NCBI RefSeq assembly: GCF_904849725.1
Contig: NC_058523.1
Span: forward strand, 204,875,689-204,939,688
DNA length: 64,000 nucleotides
From: Hordeum vulgare subsp. vulgare
Lineage: Eukaryota; Streptophyta; Magnoliopsida; Poales; Poaceae
Direction of reading: 5' to 3'
Shown here: one piece after another, positions 45,551 through 57,086 of the stretch
How the letters are laid out: every line of letters begins with the position of its first letter
How positions within the stretch are numbered: the first letter of the stretch is position 1
Position numbers and translations under genes: made by a program
The notes under the pieces: model-generated
What the model saw: the letters and a program-made list of their open reading frames with translations, nothing else
Told to the model about the DNA's origin: nothing
Database searches by the model: none

Positions 45551-46548
45551 ATGTCTCGTAGTGTCCAAGCTACCATTGGTCGCAAGAAGGGTCAGAGATT
45601 TGGAACCGAACATGATGAAGTTATGTATGATTCCCTCTCATTGGCACAGTTTATGCTAGACGTTGAGAGGAATAAGTGTGAGTACAACCGCCTGTTGACA
45701 CGTATTGAGGAGAAAACCACAAATCAACGTAATGAGTCGGTGACCATCCGTGACTTCATCAAGCTATGCCCACCAACCTACCATCACTCCATTGAGCCAC
45801 TTGATGCAGATGACTAGCACTGTAGTATCACACGTAATCTACGTTCTACTAGCGTAGCCGAAGCTGACAAGGTCACTTTTGTTGTATACCATCTGGAAGG
45901 TCCTGCTAGTTTATGGTGAGAAAATTATGAGGCTATGCGTCCAACTGGATCGGTCATCTCTTGGAAAGTTTTCTATGAGGCTTTTCGGGAGCACCACATT
46001 CCTGAGGATCTTATTGGTCGCAAGACGGAAGAGTTCTGTAATATCATCCAGGGCACAATGACTATTGATGCTTATAGTCGAGAGTTTGGGAACCTTGCTC
46101 GTTACGCCACGGAAGAAGTGTCCACTGATGCCAAGAAGCAGGCTAGGTTCAGGAAGGGTCTCAACCCAAAGTTGCGTTGTGAGTTTCATTTACATGATTG
46201 CGCTACCTTCCAAGTTTTGGTGAACAAGGCCATCAATGCAGAGACAGCTGATACAACTTTTGAAAAGTCTCGTAAGCACACCCGTGACAATGGTTCTTCT
46301 TATGGTTCTGGATCTCAAAAGCGTCGGATTTGGTTTCCAAACTCAGCACTTCCACCTGGATATGTATCGAAGCCCTCTTAAGTGGTGCCTCGCCCAGCTT
46401 CATCGTATGTTCAACCCAAGCCTAATGGTGGACCGTCTATCAATACGGTTCCACGTTCAACCCAAGTGATGTGTTACAAGTGTGGAGAGCCACATGACAT
46501 GTTGCTGGAAACTGCACTTAGTCTGGGATGTCTGTTGGTCATGACAAG
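45551..46548 (+). pseudogene. gag: Tekay-type gag, broken and truncated
   Basis: One frame throughout, with stops at 45815-45817, 45918-45920 and 46379-46381. Start ATG 45551 (MSRSVQATIGRKKG). Conserved segments: CPPTYHHSIEPLDADD, ADKVTFVVYHLEGPASLW, WKVFYEAFREHHIPEDLI, MTIDAYSREFGNLARYA and KQARFRKGLNPKLRCEFHLH, which form the retrotransposon gag domain. Near the end CYKCGEPHDM is the start of a CCHC zinc knuckle whose remaining Cys/His spacing is lost. Two of the stops stand where the family has Trp. The gene is cut at 46548 by an Athila-type LTR (candidate TSD ACAAG, 46544-46548). Confidence 0.82.
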
Positions 46549-47178
46549 TGATGACCCACAAGTATAGGGGATCTATCACAGTCCTTTCGATAAGTAAGAG
46601 TGTCGAACCCAACAAGGAGCAGAAGGATCTGACGAGTGGTTTTCAGCAAGGTAATATCTTCAAGCACTGAAATTATCGGTAACAAGTGATTGTATGGTGA
46701 GGTGATTCATAGCCAGCAACAGGTAACAAAAGTAGCAACGTGCAGAAAAGTGGCCCAATCCCTTTTGTAGAAAGGGACAAGCCTGGAGAAAGTCTTATAG
46801 GAGGAAAAACGCTCCCGAGGACACACGCGAATTTCTGTCATGCTAGTTTTCATCATGTTCATATGATTTGCATTCGTTACTTTGATAGTTTGATATGTGG
46901 GTGGACCGGTGCTTGGGTATTGCCCTTAATTAGAAAAGCATCCCACTTATGATTAACCCCTCTCGCAAGCCTCCGCAACTATGGAAGAAAAATTAAGACA
47001 AAGTCTAACCATAGCATTAAACTAGTGGACCCAAATCAGCCCCTTATGAAGCAACGCATAAACTAGGGTTTAAGCTTCTGTCACTCTAGCAACCCATCAT
47101 CTACTTACTACTTCCCAATGCCTTCCTCTAGGCCCAAATAATGGTGAAGTGTTATGTAGTCGACGTTCACATAACACT
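46549..47178 (-). repeat. Athila-B: truncated LTR related to Athila-A
   Basis: Begins TGATGACCCACAAGTATAGG and follows the Athila-A LTR (41776-42415) block by block with many substitutions. It is cut inside ...CACATAACAC by the Tat-B LTR. The rest of this element lies beyond the window on the right. Orientation is minus, because the LTR 3' end comes first on the + strand. Confidence 0.8.
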
Positions 47179-48234
47179 TGTCGGTGAATACTCAGAACAT
47201 ATGCCATAGGTAGGCTAAAGTCGGTGAGAACGAGGTTGGTACACACATGGAACGCACGATGTACCCAGGTTCAGGGCTCTCCGTAGAGATAATACCCCTA
47301 GTCCTGCCGGAGTGTTTGATGTGTATGAACAGTGTATAGGGTTGCTCCTGGAGTTGTGTTGGGAGGAGGAAGAGGGGAGCAACCGGCTCTTCTCTATCTC
47401 ACTCTCTGTGGTTGGTGAGTGTGTAGTGTTGTTCAACTGTGGAATGATCGCCCCCCCCCCCCCGCATGGAGGGCGACCGGGGGGTTTTATAGACGAACCC
47501 GCCGGCCTACAATATGGATAAAGGGCACAAGTGTGGGACCCGGCTGTCAGCCTATCCGGCTGGCCAGGGGCCCACTAGAGTCTTTTCTTGTCGCTTGAGG
47601 GGCCCGCCGACTGCATGGTCTCGATTGGCAGTGGGACCCGCCGGCCATTCCAATGGGGTCTCGCATCAGGTTGAAGCCGAGCACGCGTTGTACGTCGAGC
47701 GTCGTCCAGCGAGATTTGTCATGGGCAGGGGGTACGACCGCCTCCACTGCTCCCCACGCCGAGTGCAGTAATGGAGTGGGAGTGTGACGGTCCGACACTA
47801 TGCTAGGTGCTGGATCAGAGCCGGGGTAGGTCGGTGGCGTGGCCGCCGACGCTCGTACCTGCCAGACACCCCGATCCAGTACCTTTTCTGACGTGTAGCT
47901 ACCTTTAATCGTAAGGTATCCTCCTGACCTACGAGCTGATGTGACTTGTGATCCTCGGCCGGCTAGCCTGCTTGGCTAGCCGGCTTGGGTGCGGCCGCCT
48001 CATTCCTACCCGGCTGGCTGGACCAGGTCGGCTCAGAAGAGGTAACTGCCTCAACTCTAGCCGGCAGGGCTTGCCTGGCCGGCCAGAGGGATGACCGCCT
48101 CGTCGTCTAGCCGGTAGGCGCAGCCTAGCTGGCCAGAAGACTTGGGCCTTAGGAAACTGTATATGTTCATGTCCTTTGGGCCGGAAATGAAGGAGTAAGC
48201 TTGATGAGCCTACCCCGGGGTTATCCCCCCGACA
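47179..48234 (-). repeat. 3' LTR of Tat-B (1056 bp)
   Basis: In element sense it starts TGTCGGGGGGATAACC (48234) and ends ...GAGTATTCACCGACA (47179). TATA box CTATAAAACC at 47492-47483 on the minus strand. G/C-rich, with CCGGCTAGCCGG-like inverted motifs at about 47956-48130. No gene was recognised. Confidence 0.8.
47483..47492 (-). promoter_or_regulatory. TATA box of the Tat-B LTR
   Basis: CTATAAAACC on the minus strand inside the LTR. Confidence 0.55.
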
Positions 48235-48247
48235 GTAGTCCCCGAAG
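48235..48247 (-). promoter_or_regulatory. Polypurine tract of Tat-B
   Basis: CTTCGGGGACTAC on the minus strand, directly before the LTR start TGTCGGGG. Confidence 0.75.
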
Positions 48248-48623
48248 CTGGAGAGGCGCACCGCCTGCCGGCGGGCGGCCTCACTGGCTTGATGATTTGT
48301 CTTGGTATTTTTGCCGCTCTCCGTGACGAGGAGCGCCGGCTCTGAAACCGGCTAGCTTTGAAGCGACGCCTCGGCTTCATCGTAAGTCTCTCGGAGAGCG
48401 CCACGTGCCAGGCTCCGCCTGACATAATGATGGTGATTACTGGTGACGGGACCGGGCCTGGGCCCTGGGTCCCGCCACGACGCCCCCTCGGCCTCCGCGC
48501 GAGAGATCTTCTACGGATTTACTCCGCGACGGTTGGGCTTAGGGAAGCGTTACCGCCCGTAATACACAGGGTTAGTGGGGGTCCACTGCGCACCGAAGCC
48601 CCTCCCCGCGACGCTTCGTGGGG

Positions 48624-48632
48624 GTTTAAATG
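48624..48632 (+). promoter_or_regulatory. TATA-like box of the Tat-B antisense gene
   Basis: GTTTAAATG in a G/C-rich stretch, at a place equivalent to the TTTAAATAAGG box of Tat-A (2635-2647). The untranslated leader follows to 48761 and resumes after Athila-C at 58817. Confidence 0.45.
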
Positions 48633-48756
48633 GGATGCGGGGGTTCCGAGGAGGCCATTCGCCCCACTTCTTGCCCCGCATCCACGCCCTCTTCCTCCAT
48701 GCGCCCAGAGAGAAAGAGCTCGTATCCTTCGTCTTCCTTGTCTTTGTTGCCGCGAA

Positions 48757-48761
48757 GCCAC
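48757..48761. repeat. Left TSD of Athila-C
   Basis: GCCAC, repeated at 58812-58816. Confidence 0.9.
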
Positions 48762-50484
48762 TGATACGTCTCCAACGTATCTACTTTTCCAAACTCTTTT
48801 GCCCTTGTTTTGGACTGTAATTTGCATGATTTGAATGGAACTAACGTGGACTGACGTTGTTTTCAGCAGAATTGCCTTGGTGTTATTTTTGTGCAGAAAT
48901 CAAAGTTCTCCAAATGTCCTGAAAATTTACGGGGAGCAGTTTTGGAAAATATCAAAAATATCTGCACCAAGTTCCACCTCAGGGGGTGGGCTAGTGGGCC
49001 ACAAGCCCCTGCTCCGCCACCACCCCCCTGGTGGCGGTGGGCAGGCTTGTGGGGCCCACAGGCACCTGCCGCCCCCAACTCCAGCTCTATAAGTTGTCTT
49101 TCGTCCCAGAAAAAAATAAAAAGAGAAGTTTTCATCGCGTTTTCGATACGAAGGCGCCGCCACCACCTGTTCTTCATCTGGAGGGCAGATCTGGAGTACG
49201 TCTTGCGCTCTGGGGAGGGGAAATCGTTTCCATCGTCATCATCAACCTTCTTCCCTCTCCAATTCCATGAAGCTCTTCGTTGTTCCTGAGTAATCTATTC
49301 GTGGGCGGTGATGAGTAGGATGAGATCTATCATGTAATCGAGTTAGTTTTGATGGGGATTGATCCCTAGTATCCACTATGTTCTGAGATTTGATGTTGCT
49401 ACTACTTTGCCATGCTTAATGCTTGTCACTAGGGCCCGAGTGCCATGATTTTTCAGATCTGAAATTATTATGTTGTCACCAATATATGTGTGTTTTAGAT
49501 CCGATCTTGCAAGTTGTAGTTACCTACTATGTGTTATGATCCGGCAACCCCGGAGTGACAATAACCAGAACCACTCCCGATGATGACCATAGTTTGAGGA
49601 GTTCATGTGTTCACCAAGTGCTAATGCGTTGGTCCGTTTCTTTATTAAAAGGAGAACTTTAATATCCCGTAGTTTCCTTTTGTACCCCGCTGCCACGGGA
49701 GGATGGACAATAGATGTCATACAAGTTCTTTTCCCTAAGCACGTATGACGAGACACGGAATGCATGCCTACATCACATTGACGAACGGGAGCTAGCCACA
49801 TATCTCTCTGTGTTATAGCTGTTGCATGATGAATATCATCCAAACAAATCACCGACCCATTGCCTATGAGTTTGTCCTACTACTGTTGTTACTTGTTCTG
49901 CTCTACTCCTACTACTACTATTGCTACTGTTGTTACTTGTCTTGCTCTGCTGCTACTGTTGCTACTATTGTCGGTTGCTACTGTTGCTACTTGCTACTTC
50001 TGTCACTACTGCTGTTCCTTACCGCTGCTATTGCTCGTTACACTGATGCTACCTGCTACACTTTTGGTTCACCTACCGTTGACGGGAATTGACAACTTCC
50101 GTCGACGCGGCAACGAAGGCGCCATTGATACAATCGTTAGGAATAGTCTACCGTCAACAGATCGTTTCTGACACCGTTGTTATCATACTACTTTGCTGTT
50201 ACTACTGTGCTTGCAGATACTAATCTTTGAGGTGTGGTTGAATCTGACAAATTCAGCTGCTAATACTCGAGAGTATACTCTCACCTCCTGACTGGCTTAT
50301 CAACAAATTGGGTCGAATACTCTACCCTCGAAAACTGCTGCGAACCCACGCACTGGTGGGCCATCAGCAACATTCTTCTAGTTTCATTGCCGGGGAGTGC
50401 TAGCAGCATTCTTCTGGTGCCGTTGTAGGAGAAGGTTTGTTGTCATAAGCATTCGTCTAGCTAACTCCAGAGATTGCACGATCA
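48762..50484 (+). repeat. 5' LTR of Athila-C (1723 bp)
   Basis: TGATACGTCTCCAACG...GATTGCACGATCA. TATA box CTCTATAAG at 49085-49093. A TAC/TGC trinucleotide-rich region is at 49870-50045. Two PBS-like copies lie near its 3' end (50372-50397 and 50411-50434). Pairs by eye with 57087-58811 over its whole length. Confidence 0.9.
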
Positions 50485-50493
50485 ACATTTTTC

Positions 50494-50511
50494 TGGCGCC
50501 GTTGCCGGGGA
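50494..50511 (+). promoter_or_regulatory. Primer-binding site of Athila-C
   Basis: TGGCGCCGTTGCCGGGGA, an exact tRNA-Asp-type Athila PBS, nine bases after the LTR end. Confidence 0.88.
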
Positions 50512-50561
50512 GGTATTGCTATATTCTTTCAGTCACTTGGGATTTATATCAGCTGATCACT

Positions 50562-52150
50562 ATGAAGAACCTGAAGGATCCGAAGATCAAAGTCTTGCCC
50601 TCAACTACGAGGGGAGGTAAGGAATTGCCATCTAGCTCTGCACTTGATTCACCTTCAGTTATGAGTAAGTTTGCGACATCACCTCCTGCTAGAAATCTTG
50701 ATATGTCGCCTGTGCTTGGTGATGCTTATGATGCTGATGCTAGAGATGCTATTTTGCCTGATGATGCTAGAGATGCTATTTTGCCCGATAATGCTATGCT
50801 TGATACTTCTGGAGATACTCCTTTGCCTGATGTTCCACTAGGAGTGTTCCTTGATGCTCATATTGCTAGAGTTACTGCCAATGCTCGTGATGCTTCTCAT
50901 ACTGCCGATACTATTGAGATAGAACCTGCTTTTGCTCCTGTTAGCTCTAGCTCTCCTAGATATGAATTTCCTGTTATACTTGAGGGTTATGTTATGGAGG
51001 GAGAGATAGCTGAGGATTTTCTTGCATGTAAGTATGCCTATGACGTTGAGAAATTACTTCTCAAGTGGAAGGAAAAATCTAAGGAATCTAGGATGAGAAA
51101 TGACCCGAAGTTTGCCACTTCGCCTATCTTTGTCACCGATAAGGATTATGAATTCTTTGTCGAACCTGAGATAATCTCTCTAGTCGAATCTGATCCTTTT
51201 CACGGTTATGAGTCTGAGACGGTCATAGCCCATCTTGCCAAACTATCCGAAATAGCCAACCTCTTCACTAATGAGGAGAAGATCCGCCACTACTATATCC
51301 TTAAGCTATTTCCTTTCTCTCTAAAGGATGATGCTAAAGCCTGGTTCACTTCTCTTGCTCCTGGATGTGTGCGTAGTCCCCAGGAGATGGTCTATTACTT
51401 CTGTGAGAAATATTTCCCTGCCCATAAGAAGCAAGCTGCCTTGCAGGAAATATACAACTTTGCTCTACTCCAAGAAGAGAGTCTTCCACAAGCTTCGGGG
51501 AGGCTCGTCCAGCTACAGAATGCTTTGCCTGATCACCCTCTTAAGAAGAACGAGAAACTTGATATCCTCTATAATGGACTGACCGATGCCTCTAGAGACC
51601 ACCTAGATAGTTGTCCCGGTTGTGTTTTTCGGAAACGAACTGTAGAACAAGCTAAGACCCTACTGAATAACCTCTTGATCAACGATAATGCTTGGACTAT
51701 TCCCAAGCCACCTCCTAAGCCAACTCCTAAGAAAAGAGGTATTCTATTCCTCAGTCCCGAAGATATGCAAGAAGCCAAGAAATCTATGCAAGAGAAAGGC
51801 ATTATATCTGAAGATGTCAAAAATCTACCACCTATCAAAGAGATCCATGGTCTCGATAACCCGATACAGGTAGTAGAAGTGAATCTCTGCGTAGGTTTGA
51901 TGAGAGTGATATTCCTTTTGATAAACCTGCTAGCCTATGCTTTGATGAATTTGACAACTTTGTTGCCAAACAACAGAGTTTCAATAATTATGTTACCACA
52001 CATTTGGAACAAAGTACTCGTATGCTTAGCCATTTAAGTGCTTGTGTAGACAGAAATGTCAATGCTCTGAAGCTTCTGAGTAAACATGCCTCTATGATCA
52101 CTACTCAGGTAGAACAAGTACTTAAAGCTCAGAATGACTTGCTAAATTAA
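50562..52150 (+). pseudogene. gag: Athila-C gag, with a late frameshift
   Basis: ATG 50562 (MKNLKDPKIKVLPSTTRGGK) was chosen because it is the first in-frame ATG after the PBS; the frame is also open back into the LTR. The N-terminal region has acidic repeats (DARDAILPDDARDAILPDNA). The gag domain lies at about 51180-51690: LKLFPFSLKDDAKAWFTSL, VYYFCEKYFPAHKKQAALQE, LPQASGRLVQLQNALPDHPL and DILYNGLTDASRDHLDSC. A frameshift near 51880-51895 moves the rest (FDESDIPFDKPASLCFDEFD) into another frame, which ends near 52150. No zinc knuckle. Confidence 0.82.
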
Positions 52151-52154
52151 TTAA

Positions 52155-53342
52155 ATGAAAAACTCTGTCAAAGTCATAACTAGAGGAGGCAAAATGACTC
52201 GGGAACCTTTGTATCCTGAGGGTCATCCTAAGAGAATTGATCAAGACTCTCAAGGAATCAATGCTGATACACCTAGTCATCCTAAGGAGAAGAAGGAGGA
52301 TGATAGAAACCTACATGCCAGTTCAGTAAATACTGTCACACCTGAAGAACCTAATGATATCTCTGCGTCTAATGCAGAAACACAATCAGGTGATGAACAT
52401 GAACCTGGTGACAATATGGACAGTGATGTTCATAATAATGCTCAACCTAGCCATGATGAGGATGTGGAGATTGAACCTACGGTTAATCCTGATAACCCAC
52501 AACCTAAGAGATACGACAAGAATGACTTCACTGCTAGGAAGCATGGTAAAGAAAGAGAGCCATGGGTTCAGAGACCTATGACCTTTCCTCCTTAGCCATC
52601 CAAGAAAAAGGATGATGAGGATTTTGAGCGCTTCATTGAGATGATAAGACCTGTCTTTCTGCAGATGCGGTTAACTGATATGCTCGAGATGTCTCTGTAT
52701 GTGAAGTACATTAAAGATATCATGACTAATAAATGGAAGATACCAGATCTTGAGATCTACACCATGCTTGCCAATTACACTTTCAAAGGTGGAACTCCTA
52801 AGAAACTTGGTGATCCCGGAGTGGCCACTATACCTTGCTCCATTAAAGGAAATTACGTAAGAACTGCCTTATGTGACCTTGGAGCCGGTGTTAGTGTTAT
52901 GCCACTCTCTCTTTATCGTCGACTTGAGTTGGATAAGTTGACACCCACTGAAATTTCTCTGCAAATGGCCGACAAATCAACTGCTTTCCCTATCGGCATT
53001 TGTGAGGATGTGCCTATTGTGGTTGCTAACACCACTATCTTAATAGACTTTGTTATCCTGGATATTCCTGAGGACGATGCCATGGCTATCATCCTCGGAA
53101 GACCCTTTTTAAACACTGCAGGGGCTATTATAGATTGCAACAAAGGCAATGTCACTATCCATGTCAACGATAATGAGCACAGAGTGCACTTTCCGAAGAA
53201 ACGATATCCAGTACATTGCATCAATGCTATCGAAAAGACTTCATCGATTCTTATTGGGAGCTTTGTATGCCCTATTCCTCGTGTCAAGATGAAGTATGAT
53301 TTGATTGTTGGGGAGATTCATATCCCCATTGAGGTGACTTAG
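52155..53342 (+). pseudogene. pol: Athila-C protease segment, one stop
   Basis: N-terminal linker VITRGGKMTREPLYPEGHPK and an acidic spacer, a TAG stop at 52593-52595, then in the same frame DFERFIEMIRPVFLQM and the retropepsin domain: NYVRTALCDLGAGVSVMPLS with Asp-Leu-Gly-Ala at the active site, MADKSTAFPIGICEDVPI and DDAMAIILGRPFLNTAGAII. It ends at TAG 53340-53342 just after the domain. No reverse transcriptase follows, so the polymerase part was lost or never present. Confidence 0.85.
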
Positions 53343-53569
53343 TGGCTATCAGAAAATTCTCCGTTCTCTCTTGCAATTCGAGAAGGTTTTGTCATAAGGA
53401 CTTGATCAATCCCATTGACGGATTTCTTTCGATGACCATGAAACGGATGAATCAGAGAGTCACATACCTCTGTTTTAAGCTTTCTTTTTCTTTTGCTTAG
53501 AAGAAAAATGATAGAATTAGTTTAGTTTTTCCTGTTTTCTGTTTTAGCGTCCCCGAGAAAAATACCTCG

Positions 53570-53790
53570 AAAATCAAAGTTCTCCGATGGTCCTGAAAAT
53601 ATAGTATGATTTTTTCTTTAATTTTTGAAAATTTCAGGGCCTGAGAGCTGGCCAGGGGGCCTGACCAGTGGGCCACAAGCCCCCCCACCGCCACCTACCC
53701 CCTGGTGGCGGGGTGCAAGCTTGTGGGGCCCACAGGCATCCCCTCCACTCATTCCAGCTCCCAACCTCTTCTTCCACCTCCAGAAAAAAT
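53570..53790 (+). repeat. LTR-like block inside Athila-C, upstream of ORF-1
   Basis: Shares ordered blocks with the element's own LTR at 48897-49115: AATCAAAGTTCTCC, GTCCTGAAAAT, AGTGGGCCACAAGCCCC, CCCCTGGTGGCGG, GCTTGTGGGGCCCACAGGCA and a following CCAGAAAAAA. The flanks are unrelated. It begins about 230 bp after the protease stop and ends about 340 bp before the next ATG. Confidence 0.75.
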
Positions 53791-54127
53791 TGTTTCACAG
53801 CTCAAACCCGTGTTCTTGCTCATTTGGCTGTGACTTTCGATCTCCTTGCTCAAAGCACCATTCTCCGAACCGTTTTGGGGACATTACTCCTTGGTAAGTG
53901 AGTCCTCCATTGGTCCAATTAGTTTTTTCTCTAGTGCTTTATCTTTCGCGAATTCTTGCTACCTTGGTGACCCTGTTCTTGAGCTTGAAAGGTTGATTTT
54001 AGCTGGTCCCGAGTAGTTTTAGCGCGTGATACGGTCTCTAGGCACTAGTAGGAGTAGTTGCTACAAGGTGTGGTGGGTCTTTATTCACTTTTCTCTTGAA
54101 CTTCAAAAATTTCATCATAAGGAAATT

Positions 54128-55150
54128 ATGTTCGGGAGGAAGTTTCATGGTGGTTCCTCAAGTAAGAAGGGTCCTCGTCTCACCTTTCGGCAGCCCAAAC
54201 CTTTTCAACTAAGGGACGCACCAGTGCAACCATGTGAATGGCCTTCCGATGAGTTCATGATCGAAGCAGGTTTCAAGGATGAGTTCGACGACCTTGTACG
54301 CAATGCCGGGTTAGAAGAATTCCTCTCAGATAAATGTGAACAGTATGCTATGCTCACTGCCTCCTTCGTGCGGAGATTTAAATTTTTAGCTGGCCATGAA
54401 TCATCCATACTGTTTGATCTGTACGATAAATCCTATACCGTGGATCTGGAGGATTTCAATAGGATTTGCAAGATACCCGATGGGGGTGGTGTTAATGATC
54501 CTCCTAAGTCTTTGGTCAGAGACTTTGTCTCTAGTGTAACTGTTGGAGAAACCAGAGATATCACGCAAGCCACCAGAGGATGCATCCATTTCCCTGCTTT
54601 GCACTACCTTGCCCTCTTCATAGGTAGGTGCATTAACGGCAAGGGTGCACATTGTCACCTATGCACTTCCGACCTTAGTATCCTTAAGAGCGCAGTAACA
54701 GGTGACAGGAGTTGTAATATGGGATCTATTATAGCAAGGAGGCTGAATAAAAATGCCAGTGAGGGGGATTTCTTTGTTGGAGTTTATGCTACACGCTTAG
54801 CGAATTTTCTTGGGATATCCATCCGTCCAGAAGACCCTCCTCTCCATACAGCCTACCTTGATCGTGTCGCTCTAACACGCTACCAGTTCCTTGAGAGAGA
54901 TCATGGATCCGTCCTATACCGCTTGATATTTAACCGGCAGCGTGTTTTCCATATTACCCTTCCTGCTCCTGCTTTCTTTGACTTTCAGGTAAAATGAAGA
55001 TACTACATAACCATAGGAGAAGCAGAGGAGTATGAGAGGGAGGCGACGGCTGCTCGACTTCGTGAGGCAGCTATTCAGGCAGTGGCTCCAGCACTCCCGT
55101 ATAACACCCATTATGACTTTGGGTTTCGCCAGGATCCACCATGGGAGTAG
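54128..55150 (+). pseudogene. ATHILA ORF-1-like gene of Athila-C, one stop
   Basis: ATG 54128 (MFGRKFHGGSSSKKGPRLTF). The protein has a basic N-terminus, then segments typical of the plant ATHILA ORF-1 family: FMIEAGFKDEFDDLVRNAGL, EFLSDKCEQYAMLTASFVRR, FDLYDKSYTVDLEDFNRICK, FPALHYLALFIGRCINGKG and SIIARRLNKNASEGDFFVGV. A TGA at 54995-54997 interrupts the frame, which then stays open (YYITIGEAEEYEREATAARL) to TAG 55148-55150. The role of this family is unsettled. Here the gene follows protease with no polymerase between, and an LTR-like block precedes it. Confidence 0.78.
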
Positions 55151-57071
55151 ACCAAGCTAGGCCAAAAGCCTAAGCTTGGGTGAGTACGTGTTCTCACCGA
55201 CTTTACATTCATGCTTATGCTTTCACTTTGTTAGTCGGTGTTTACACTTTGCCACTGTATTATCCATGATAGTTTCTTTTCGCTTTCTTGTTTTCTTGTT
55301 TTGTGTCCTTTTGAGAAAACCCAAAAATATTTTTCTTTCTTCTTTTGCTTGTTGGAAGCTTTCCCGTGTAAATAGTTTTATTTATCTTTGTGTCAAGGTA
55401 GAAGATATTGGTTACAATGCTTAGTGCTTCTTGCATGCTTACCTGTTTAGCTTTCAAAGAGCCATATTATTTTGTCTTCTCCTTTGTGTTTGCCTGCAAA
55501 TTCAGCTTAGTCCAATGCGCTTATTATCGTTTTCATCGTTCGATCGTGCAAATGAAAGGCAACAATGATGATATATGATGAAGTGACTAAGACTGAAAAG
55601 CTGGTATGAACTCTATCTATTTTGTTTTTGTAAATATGACTAGCTTGTCGACCCAGATTTAGCTTTGTTGTGAGAGAACCATGTTTGCAATGACAACTTA
55701 GAGATCATAGTTTCTGATGCCATGCTTATTTAGCTGAGAGCTTATAATGGTTTGTCTTGAATGCCAACATAGATTTTGAGATGACTATGATGTAGTATGA
55801 TAGGATGGTATTCTCCTTTGAATGTTTCAAGTGGCTTGACTTGGCGCATGCTCATGCATGTAGTTGAAACCAAATCTACATAGCCTCTATGATGTTCGTG
55901 TTCATGGTGATTTATATCCTGTTCATGCTTGCATTTAACGTTAGTCAAACTCATTGCATCTTGATGACTGTTGTCGCTCTCTAGTTGGTCGCTTCCCAGT
56001 CTTTTGCTAGCCTTCACTTGTACTAAGCGGAATGCTGCTTGTGCATCCACTTCCATAAACCCAAAAGGTTTTCCATGCGAATCCACCATACCTACCTATT
56101 TGCGGTATCTACCTGCCGTTCCATGTAAATTTTCATGTGCCATTCTCTAAACCTTCAAGAAATAATCTGTTTTGCATGCCCGAACCGCTCATGTGGTGAC
56201 AGAGGGCTATTGGTATATTCCATGCTAGGAGTGTTATCCTCGACATGTGTTTATTCACAGTCATTGACGAGAAAGGGGCCGGTATTTGGAATGCCCAGTT
56301 CCACGCTTAAATCGAAAACATAACTGTAAAACAAGACTTCCCCTGGATTGATGTTAGTATGGACGGTACCCGAGGATTCGGCTAGCCGTGGAGTGTGATT
56401 GATTGGTGGTGGGGGAGTTAAAACTTTACTTTTCTGTTTGGGAACCGCCTATAGCACGAGTAGCATGGAAGATATTGAGAACTCTTGGTCATTGCATTGA
56501 CAATGAAAGTATGCCACCCAAAATTATTATCTCTGTTTTCAAAGCTTGAGATCTAGCACCTGTGCAAATCAATGCTTCCCTTTGCGAAGGGACTGTCTAT
56601 TTATTTTCCTGTCGAGTCATCCTCCTCTTATAAAAGCACCAATTAGAGAGCACCTCTGTCATTTTTATGCTTTGGTTTTGATTGATATTGAGTATGACTA
56701 TGACTGGATCTTTGTTGCTATGAATTACAATGTTTAGTCAGCCCTTGATCTTTGAAAGTGCTCTGCATTTATGTTTCGCGGTCTCAGAAAGAGCTAGCGA
56801 GATACCACCTATTCATATTGCTTCATGATTGTTTTGATTGAAGTGTTGGTATTTGAAACTCATTATTATTTGCTCGTTAGTTGATTATGCCATTGATATT
56901 AGTTTACCGTGAGACCTTTGTGTCATTTGCTTATGTGGTTAACTTGTGATCTTGCTGAAATTCTAGTTATGAGTTAGACATAGTTGCAACAACAAGATCA
57001 AGTAGAGTTTGTCAAAGTTTTTCTTTCTCTCTCAGTTTGTCAACTGAGTTGCTTGAGGACAAGCAAGATTT
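55151..57071 (+). other. Non-coding 3' region of Athila-C
   Basis: About 1.9 kb with no gene. Opens with CCTAAGCTTGGGTGAGTACG (about 55169-55188), which resembles the PPT plus LTR start. Contains CAATGCTTCCCTTTGCGAAG (about 56570-56589), a block shared with the Sabrina-like and Athila-A elements, and GAGGACAAGCAAG before the PPT. Confidence 0.7.
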
Positions 57072-57086
57072 TAAGCTTGGGGGAGT
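57072..57086 (+). promoter_or_regulatory. Polypurine tract of Athila-C
   Basis: TAAGCTTGGGGGAGT, abutting the 3' LTR start TGATACGTGTCC. Confidence 0.85.

Larger units (their letters stand above)
17582..46548 (+). mobile_element. Tekay-type chromovirus, 5' LTR and gag, interrupted by Athila-A
   Basis: A + strand Ty3/Gypsy element. The 5' LTR is in two pieces (17582-19654 and 43310-45098) around Athila-A; removing Athila-A and one TSD gives an LTR of about 3.86 kb with ends TGTCACAACTC...GGGCTCCCGACA. A tRNA-Met-type PBS is at 45103-45114 and a broken gag at 45551-46548. Pol and the 3' LTR are not seen because another LTR element interrupts gag at 46549. The PBS type, long LTR and gag sequence point to the Tekay/Del lineage. 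Confidence 0.75.

Noticed and set aside
49826..50171. Tyr/Cys/Leu-rich ORFs, also at 58187-58550
   Set aside because: They come from a TAC/TGC trinucleotide-rich part of the Athila-C LTRs.
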